Assembly (NCBI RefSeq): GCF_001411555.2
Contig: NC_049902.1
Coordinates: 10,855,888 to 10,919,887 of the forward strand
From: Juglans regia
Taxonomy: Eukaryota > Streptophyta > Magnoliopsida > Fagales > Juglandaceae
Reading direction: 5' to 3'
DNA: 64,000 nucleotides
The position numbers and the translations under genes are program-made. Numbering within the stretch: position 1 is the stretch's first letter; each line of letters begins with the position of its first letter. Below the pieces are notes generated by a model, which did no database searches, had not been told where the DNA came from, and worked only from the letters and a program-made list of their open reading frames with translations. Positions 55,981 through 64,000 of the stretch are shown in pieces.

Positions 55981-58907
55981 TGAGAAAAGCTAAGATGGGA
56001 AATGGAGAACTTGTTGAATCTAGAGGAAAAGGCACAGTGGCCATCTCAACAAAGAAAGGTACTAAGTTTATTAATGATGTATTACTTGTTCCTTCTCTTG
56101 ATCAAAATTTGTTAAGTGTCGGCCAAATGATGAAAAATGGTTATTCCTTGTGTTTTAAAATGATTTGTGTAAGATATATGAAGAAAAAAGTAAAATGGAA
56201 TTGGCTGAAGTAAAACTGGGGAGAAGTAGAAATTTTCCCATTCAATGGAGCCTTCCTAAGGCTATGGTGGCAACAGTGGATGAGACAATGTTATGGCACC
56301 AAAGATTTGGACATTACAATCTCAATTATTTGAGATTATTGCATCAGAAGGGGATGATGAGAAACTTTTGAAGTATGTGAAGGGTGTATGGTTGGAAAGC
56401 AACACAAACTACCTTTCCCTTCTGAAAGCAATTGGAGAGCTAAAGAAAAATTACAGCTGGTTCATACTGATGTATGTGGACCAATGAGGACTTCAACTCA
56501 CAATCAAAGCAGGTATTTCATTCTTTTCATAGATGATTTTACTAGAATGATTTGGGCTTATTTTCTTCATGAAAAATCTAATGTTTTTGTAGTTTTTAAG
56601 AAGTTCAAACTGCTAGTTGAGAAGCAATCAGGCCATAAAATCAAATTTTTAAGGAGTGATAGAGGTAGTGAATATAACTCCAAAGAATTTGAAAATTTCT
56701 GTGAAGCTGAAGGGATAGAACATCAGCTATCTGTGGCCTATTCTCCACAATAGAATGGAGTGTTCGAGAGAAAGAATAGGACAATCATGGAATGGCAAGA
56801 TGCATGTTACTTGAGAAAAAATTGCCCCAAGAATTTTGGGGTGATGCAGTGAACACTGTAGTGTTCTTGCTCAATCGTGTGCCTACAAATGTAGTTGAAA
56901 GTCAGACACCTTTTGAAGCTTGGACTGGAATTAAACCACTCTGCAAGTTTTTTAAGGGTGTTTGGTTGTATTTGTTATATTCATGTTTCTTCTCAAAAGA
57001 GAACTAAGCTAGAAGAGAAAACAGAAAGAGGGATATTTGTGGGATACAACAACATTTCAAAAGGTTTTCAAATTTTCAACTTGCGAACATGAAAACTAGT
57101 TGTGAGCCGAGATGTGAGGTTTAATGAAAATGTATCTTGGGATTTGGAAGCTGAGAAAGTGATTAAACAAAGTGTAGAGGTACCGGTTGAGTCACTAATA
57201 GAAGAAGAAACAGAAGTTGAAGCCAGAGATTCTCAGCAAACTGAAGCCAGAAGCTCCACTGCTGATCAATTGTCCTCTGATCACAGTGATAAGAGTCATC
57301 TCTTGAATCTCCCATTAGAAGAACAAGGTTGCTGAGAGAAGTGTATGAGTAGTGTAATTATGTTACTCTTGAACCTGTAAGCTTTACTGTAGCATCAAAA
57401 GAAGAAGTCTGACAGAAAGCTATGAATGAAGAAATAAAAATAATTGAAAAAAATGAAACTTAGGAGTTGGTTTCTGAACCTGCAAACAAGGATGCCATTG
57501 GAGTAAAATGGATTTATAAAACCAAATGGAATCCCAATGGTTCAATATTGAAGCACAAAGCAAGATTGGTAGTTAAAGGACATGTGCAACAATTCGGAAT
57601 TGATTACAATGAAACTTTTGCACCTGTTGCAAGAATGGATACAATTAGAGCATTGGTGTCACTTGCAACTCAAAAAGGTTGGGAAATCTTGCAATTAGAC
57701 GTGAAGTCCGCAATTCTAAATGGTGTACTAGAAGAAGAGGTTTATGTCAATCAACCTGAGGGGTTTGAAAAAGAAGAAGGCAAAGTTTTCAAGCTAAAAA
57801 AAGCTTTGTATGGACTAAAACAGGCACCACGAGCTTGGTAAGGGAGAATTGACAATTATTTTACTGAGCAAGGTTTTAGAAGGAGCAAAAGTGAACCAAC
57901 TTTATATATAAAGTCTCAAAACAGTGATGATTTAATCATTGTGTCTTTATATGTTGATGATCTTGTTTTCACAGGATGTAATCCTAAAATGCTTGGGGAA
58001 TTTAAAAGGGATATGATGGCAAGCTTTGAGATGAGTGATTTGGGAAAAATGCATTATTTCTTAGGCATGTAAATAAGTCAAGAAAAGAATGGAGTTTTCT
58101 ATGCTCGAAAGAAATAAACTGAAGACTTAGTGAAAAGATTCAACATGACAGGTTGTAAACCTATATTAACACCATTGAATCCAAATGAAAAACTGAGAAA
58201 GGATGATGAGGGGAAGAAAGTGGATGCATCAACATATAGAAGTTTAGTGGGAAGTCTGCTATACTTATGCAATACCAAACCTGATATTTTATTTGCTACT
58301 AGTTTGCTTTTAAGGTTTATGCAAAATCCTAGTCAAATTCATTTTGGCACTGCCAAGAGGATTTTGAGTTATTTGCAAGGAACAATAAATTTTGGCATTT
58401 GGTATGACAAAACATCATGTATAAAGTTGGTAGGCTTCACTGACAGTGATTGGGCAGGCTCATCTGATGATATGAGAACACTCCAGGATATTGCTTCAGC
58501 CTTGGATCTGCTATGTTCTCTTGGAGTTCAAGAAAGCAAGGAAATGTAGCTGAATCCATTGCCAAGGCTAAGTATGTAGCTACTGCTGGATCTACAAACC
58601 AAGCCATTTGGTTAAGGAGAATTCTCGAAGACATGGGTGAATAGCAACTTGGTTCTACTCAAATATTTTGTGACAACAAATTAGCTATTGCAATTGCCAA
58701 AAATCCTATCCGGCATGGTAGAACTAAACATATAGCTATCAAATATCATTTCTTGCATGAAGTAGAATCAAATGGATAAATTGAGATGAAATTTTGTTGG
58801 TTTGAAGAACAGATTGCAGATATTTTTACTAAAGCACTCCCTCCAGACAAGTTTCAGTTTCTCAGATTACAGCTTGGTGTAACTGGAAATCACACCAAGG
58901 AGGAGTA
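55981..58907 (+). pseudogene. copia pol: protease end, integrase, reverse transcriptase, RNase H
   Basis: The protease tail KAKMGNGELVESRGKGTVAI is followed by LLSVGQMM, MLWHQRFGHYN and [11 protein letters not shown]. The integrase core has [18 protein letters not shown] and FERKNRT; a stop interrupts SPQ*NGV. The RT has [61 protein letters not shown] and an intact YVDD. The RNase H has TDSDWAGS, GSTNQAIWLRRI, FCDNKLAIAIAKNP and FTKALPPDKF. The order protease-integrase-RT-RNase H is Ty1-copia. Gag and the catalytic part of protease are missing because the element joins another copia at about 55980. Confidence 0.9.
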
Positions 58908-59175
58908 TTGAAGATCAGTTATTGTGATGTTTATTTCCTAGGAACTCTTCATCTTCTCATTTATGTTTTACTATTTTAAGCTTTCCTATTATTAGCTTGT
59001 GTTGGAAGTTGTATTTCTATTTTTAATGAAGTTTGCAAGTCTCAATGTAAGCTTATATAAACGTGTTCAATGGAAGATGAATAATAGAACCATAGAATCA
59101 ATCCGTGAACAATTGGGTTGAGGTTTCTCAAGAATATTACCTTGTGTTACTTCTCTGTTTTCATTGTTCTTAACA
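58908..59175 (+). mobile_element. 3' LTR of the copia element
   Basis: It is preceded by CACACCAAGGAGGAGTAT (polypurine tract). It starts TGAAGATCAGTTATTGTG at 58909 and ends CATTGTTCTTAACA at 59175, about 267 bp. No 5' LTR of this type is in the window. Confidence 0.75.
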
Positions 59176-61177
59176 CCAAGGTCCAATTTGTCTCAAATTC
59201 CAGCAAACATTGAGTAATTATGAAGACATGAAGAGTTATGTATAATCTCACTCCCAAATCAAAATTAGAGAGTGTTGCATCATCTCGTTTCCATATCAAA
59301 ATTAGAGAATGTTGTACTTATCACTAAGGAATTTTGTTTTATGTATAGGGATGAAGTGGGCTGCACCATCTTGTAAGCTGGCAAACATCACCTTATATTT
59401 TTCAAAAGATCATCTGGTGTGTATTCTTCAAGTTGCTTTAAGAAGTTATATACAGTCTAAAAGCATTGTACAAAAGCCAAAATAAGATGGGGTGAGCATC
59501 TTTATACAAAAGTTATTGCTTTTATAGAACCATTTAGTGGATATCTCTGGCAACCTTTTCTGTGAAAACTATGGGGGATAGAGAAAAGCCATAAAAGATT
59601 ATACAAAGTAAATCACAAACTGAAGTGACTTGATGTGGTACGCCATATTAAAGTTATTTTTATTATAAAGTATATCTAACGTATCTTACAAAGTCACATT
59701 AGTTTGTAAGTTTATTTTTGTATAATTTCTTTTTTGTGTCCGTAGGAGTTCTCTTTATAAATTATGACCATTTTACTGTATACTGATGATATTCTTGTTT
59801 CAGTCGCCATATAGTGAAACTACAATTACTGTTTGGTCTAATATTTCACACGTGTGTGTGTCTCTTAAGATTTGGAAAGGACTACTAATGTTTGTAATTG
59901 GATGCTTTTTAATCAAATTTGAGCAAATATGCATAGTCATTTTGAAAACCATACTCCCTATTAAATTATGGAGAATCATGCCCACATAATGTTTGACAAA
60001 AGTCCCAAAGGAAACCTCAATGTCGTATGCCCCTGCTTTCTCTATCATTTGAGTGTATTTACAATCAATATATATAGACAAATATTTCATCAACCTATCC
60101 TATGGATTTATGAAACCTTTCCCTTTACAAGAATATTCTTTATTGCTCAGTATTCTGTGTTCATCCGTAACTGCCTTGGTGGTCCTGCTGCAGTGCTCCT
60201 TGCTGTCCTTGCTTTGTTCTGCTGTGATCCATGCTTGTGTAGTGGAGTGCCGTGCTTGTGTAGTGGAGTGCTACTGTGAATGATCAATTTCCTCAACACT
60301 CCCACTGGGTACGTATATAGGGATCAAATTTGAGTAATAATATATTTATAACTATTTTACAATTATTTTACAACCTATTTACAATTACAAAATTACTTTC
60401 TATTTCACTTAGAATTATAAAATTGTTGTAAAAGAGTTGCGGATTAATCATTTTTCAATTATCTTTACATGCCCTGTAAATCAATTTTACCTGGTCCCAT
60501 GTATCCCAAACCCAATTCCTTGAATTGTGCTTACTTTTTTTTTTTTAATCAACATGTCCGTGAGATATGAACACACCCCTTTATACGGATTAAGTAAAAT
60601 TTGTCAATGTTTAAATTTTACAACTACTTTCAATTTTAATGGTAGTGTCACGCCATGAAAAATATCTAAAAGATTGTTTTAAAGAAAATGATTTTTTAAT
60701 CAGTTGTAATATTAAATATGTAATGTTGTATTATATTTTTTTCTCCTTCTTAATATTTTTGTCAATATTCTAAATTGATTTTCGGACTAACTTCTGCTGC
60801 TATGAAAAATGACTTTTAGTTGAATTAAAAGAGTCCTCTTTGATTGGGTTGACATGTGTGTCCGACATGTGCTTGTTTTTGGGCGAACACTATTACTATT
60901 AAGTGTGCTCACTCGGGCTGGCGAGCACTGTTATTCCTCAATGTGCTCTCACAAGTTGTGAGCAATCTTTGCTTGCCCTCGCCCCAGATCAAGTGCTCTT
61001 TGCTAATGCTTATGCCATCATAACTTTCTATTTTGTGGGTGAGCATTTCCCCTTTACTCTTTGCTCGCCTAGGAGGTGAGCTTCACTCTTCTCTTGCAGT
61101 GCTTACTTTAGAACGAGTACTACTTTGCTTTAAGTGCAACAAATTTCAAGGCTGAAAGTTTTTTAAGGGTGGGAAGA
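59176..61177. other. Intergenic stretch, no gene recognised
   Basis: The frames here are short and their residues do not match any family I know. A near-identical 21-bp tandem pair (TGCTTGTGTAGTGGAGTGC) is at about 60232-60273, and a T run is at 60537-60546. Confidence 0.35.
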
Positions 61178-63816
61178 CGTAATACTCAGGTCAAGCACCA
61201 AGCTCAAGCTAATCGCAGGTGCTATAAAATTTTTATTTGGTTTAATACGTAAGAAAAGTCCACTTGAAATCTTAACAAATAATTTTGGAGTAGGGTATGG
61301 GTTCCAAAATTTATTTCGGTGGTATATGACTTTTTATTGGGTTTAGTAATTAAGTTAAAATTAGTCAATGGACCAAGTAAGATCTATTTGATTGGGAATT
61401 GACTTGAAAAATTTAGGAGATAAGTTGAGCTATTTTAACAGTTGAGTTGAGACCTATTTTTATTTATTAAATGATCGATCCATGACAATACCGATAAGCC
61501 AAAAAAAATTATGTGAACCGCTTTAACTGACCCAACCCAGTTAATAAGACCTAGAACCGTTTGTGCTCTAAAGTGAGAGACCCCAGCATCCAAATGTTTT
61601 TAGAAACTTCTCACCATGTACGACTCCACGCCCATGCACGTTTCTCCCTCCCCTTTCTCTAGGTTTTCCAATCACCTATATATATTTATACAGATAGATT
61701 TATCTCATGCATGTAGAACTGCCAAGCCTTGTTATTGCTGCCAGCCACTGCCCAAGGCCTACCCTGCTGCACCTCCACAAGCAGCTAGCCCCACGTTTTA
61801 GTTGACCGGCCCATACTCCTCTGCCGCAGCACCTGGACAAGCTGAGAGAAAGGAAAACCTACCCACGTTGCAGTCCAACAGCCACCACATTGCAGCCGTG
61901 TCCTCCCCTCAGCCCATGTTGCACAGAACAACAACCTTCCAAAGAGGGCAAGCCACTGCATCGCAAGACAACCCCTCCACATCGAAGCCGCAGCAAGCCG
62001 CTACCGGGGAAACACTACAACCGGCGCATACCAGTGCTTGCAGCCAAGGGAAACGCCTCTCACGACAGCACCATCCTCATTGGAAAGGATCAATCGTGAG
62101 CAGAACCCCCGCTGTACACCACTGCCGTTGCACCACCCTCTGTAAACCACCATAGATGCCTATGTTTCACCACACCGAAACAAAGCAACTCCATTTCTCC
62201 TTGCTCTCAACCTCGTTAGGTGCCACTAGCCACAGCATGGTGAAGTCCAGCGGCGCCGACCATACACCCTCTTGTCACCCTCTTACCGTGTTGGTAAGCC
62301 CACACTCGAGTTTTCCCCCACGGTGTCTTCGTTTCTCTCATCAAGTTCTCACTCTCCTTCTCATTCTCTCTCTTTCTCTCTCTCTCTCTCTCTGCTATAA
62401 TAGTTTTCTCCCTGATCTCCCAGTGCTCTGCCGCTGTGCCCAACCACCTGCCCGCCCCTCGTTGCTTCGCTCTCAGTCTAAGACCTCGTACGGTGCTCTC
62501 CACTCATTCTCAGAACACAAGCTTGCTTTTTGTGGTATTTTCATAATATAAGTCTGTACCCAAGTTTAGTGTTATTACAAAAAAATGCCACTTGTTTAAA
62601 TTAAGTAAAAATCCTTGCCAATAAATGTTGACAGTAGGATTTATATTTCAGATATGATTTATAAAATCAGGAGAAATTAGGTGCTTGAAGGTGGAAAATA
62701 ATTTAGATTTTCGACCTATTAGTTGGAAATATTTAGTAGATGTTGATTTATTTGAGGGTTATGAGAATTGCAGAATTTTAGGAAAATAGGTTATTTTAAT
62801 ATTTTAGGCTTAAATATCAAAATATGGGTTTAATTAGAGATTTAAGTTACATGACTATTTTTATAGGTGACAATTTATTTCGTTTGGCACAGTTGCGGAA
62901 AAATTTATAGAAATAAAAAGTCCAGGTAAATGAGGTTTCTATACTATACTTTACATAAAAGAAAAAGACTAAGGTTATTTTGAAAATATGCATATTTGTT
63001 TTGAAAAGAAACCTGAAAACAATCTCAGATATGTGTTTTGCATGCTCATGAAATCCGTATAAGAACGAAGTATTTTCTGTCATGTCTGCTGTAAACATGA
63101 GCTTATTTTAGCATTTTGTTTCTAAACTGCGAAAAAGAGCGAATATGAGATCTAAAATATTTTGCTTTCATTAAATAAAGATGCTTTGATTCAGTTATTT
63201 TGAATATGTAAAACGATCTAAAACTATTCAATACTCTATTTTGATACGATGTGTCATCTAAAAAACCTCGACATGAATTTCTGATTCTGTATCTAATTAT
63301 AATTTGCTTCCGATGTTGTTTATGATCTGTTTCCGTTAAGGCCCTGCCACATGTATAATAGTGGTATACGGCCCTGCCAAGAGTATAATAGTAATATATG
63401 GCCCTGCCACAGGTATAATAGTGGCAAACGACCCCACCATAAGTATAATGATGGTTTATAACTCTACCACGGGAGTTAAAAACAAGGTATTTTTCTGATG
63501 TGGTGCTCCGATATGATATGAAGATGATGTCTTAGTTTATAATATGCCAAAGGATTTTTAAATAAGGAGTATGGGTGAGATGATTTAAGCATAATGGATT
63601 AAGCATAGAAGGTTTCTATGAGTATTGACGAATTTTATTAAATAATTTTGTTGTGTTCTGATGACTTGATATTTTGGGAGGATTATTATATTGAGGTAGT
63701 TAGTTTGAAACAAAAACTTTTATATGGCATTGAGAATTTAGAGTCTATAAATATTTGATGGACTGTGTAAGTGACATGAATTAACTCTTCGACCCCTCCG
63801 GGATCAGGGCGTTACA
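61178..63816 (+). mobile_element. LTR copy D of the long TGTAA...TTACA family
   Basis: It starts CGTAATACTCAGGTCAAG (first T changed to C) and ends GGGATCAGGGCGTTACA. It is parallel to copy B: TATA-like run at 61677-61690, GC-rich segment to about 62500, CT run at 62363-62392, then an AT-rich half. No matching flanking 5 bp was seen (GAAGA versus CCTTG), so it may be one LTR of an element whose other parts were removed, or a rearranged copy. Confidence 0.7.
63336..63480. repeat. Minisatellite inside LTR copy D, units of about 34 bp
   Basis: GGCCCTGCCA..TATAATAGT.GTATA-like units repeat four to five times. The same LTR position in copy C holds 61-bp units. Confidence 0.75.
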
Positions 63817-63874
63817 CCTTGAAAGGAAAAAGGGTACTTTAAAAAATAGATGGTGAGAGAGAGACATGTATAAG

Positions 63875-64000
63875 AGGATTCTCATCCGCTTCTCTATAAT
63901 TTTCCCTAAAACTTGGTTAGAAATCACACTTATTATAGTCTTCTCCTAAATTTTACTCAGTTTTAAAAAACTTCTTACATGTCATTCCCTATATTTTCTC
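63875..64000 (+). mobile_element. Left end of a TIR element related to the one at 493-2656 (cut by window end)
   Basis: GAGGATTCTCATCCGCTTCTC followed by TATAATTTTCCCTAAA resembles the termini at 493 and 2656. Only the first 125 bases are in the window. Confidence 0.45.

Noticed and set aside
59786..60283. Four overlapping frames of 67-103 codons
   Set aside because: No family match, both strands equally open, and a short tandem repeat at the end. This is likely chance.
61173..63821. Target duplication around LTR copy D
   Set aside because: The five bases on the left (GAAGA) and right (CCTTG) differ, so I do not call it a proven solo LTR.
1..64000. CRISPR-like arrays, tRNA or rRNA genes, bacterial-type operons, viral genomes
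   Set aside because: All tandem repeats found are microsatellites, minisatellites or LTR arrays without regular spacers. No cloverleaf or rRNA signature was seen apart from the SINE head. No pararetrovirus-type movement or coat domains were found.

Overview
This window is plant nuclear DNA, almost certainly from a woody eudicot. It is AT-rich and intron-bearing, and most of it is nested, decayed transposable elements. No bacterial operons, rRNA, tRNA genes or CRISPR arrays were seen. Many short MITEs carry runs of GAGATGAGATGAGATG flanked by TTA/TAA duplications. I associate that style with Fagales, especially the walnut/pecan family, but this is a guess from memory and not a measurement.

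Layout. 0.5-2.7 kb: a DNA transposon-like unit with terminal inverted repeats and two exon-like pieces. 3.3-6.1, 8.4-11.8, 43.1-45.6 and 61.2-63.8 kb: four copies (two per strand) of one long LTR family ending TGTAA...TTACA. Three of them have perfect 5-bp target duplications, so they are solo LTRs. 6.5-6.7 kb: a tRNA-derived SINE. 6.95-12.85 kb (minus): a FAR1-related (FRS/MULE-type) pseudogene split by one solo LTR and a MITE. 14.1-24.0 kb: a Ty3-gypsy element whose integrase and 3' LTR are interrupted by a hAT transposon (19.35-23.2 kb). 24.9-27.5 kb (minus): an internally deleted Ty1-copia element with two LTRs. 28.6-34.0 kb (plus) and 41.8-50.0 kb (minus): two long L1-type LINEs, the second split by a solo LTR. 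52.3-59.2 kb: fragments of three copia elements; one gag carries a tandem array of a very short LTR element (TRIM-like), and two copias are fused inside the polyprotein.

The only locus that looks like an ordinary intact host gene is a three-exon, roughly 100-residue cysteine-rich (CYSTM-like) protein on the minus strand at 35.8-37.2 kb. It has a TATA box, consensus splice sites, a MITE in intron 1, and a 1-kb inverted repeat made of copia LTR fragments just upstream.

All large transposon reading frames contain stops or frameshifts. Many stops are TGA or TAA where the family has Arg (CGA), Trp (TGG) or Gln (CAA), which is the pattern expected from methylation-driven C-to-T decay. I found no convincing new biological system. 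The most interesting items are structural: the tandem TRIM array, the copia-copia fusion, the inverted repeat at the CYSTM promoter, and the two exon-like pieces inside the first TIR element.
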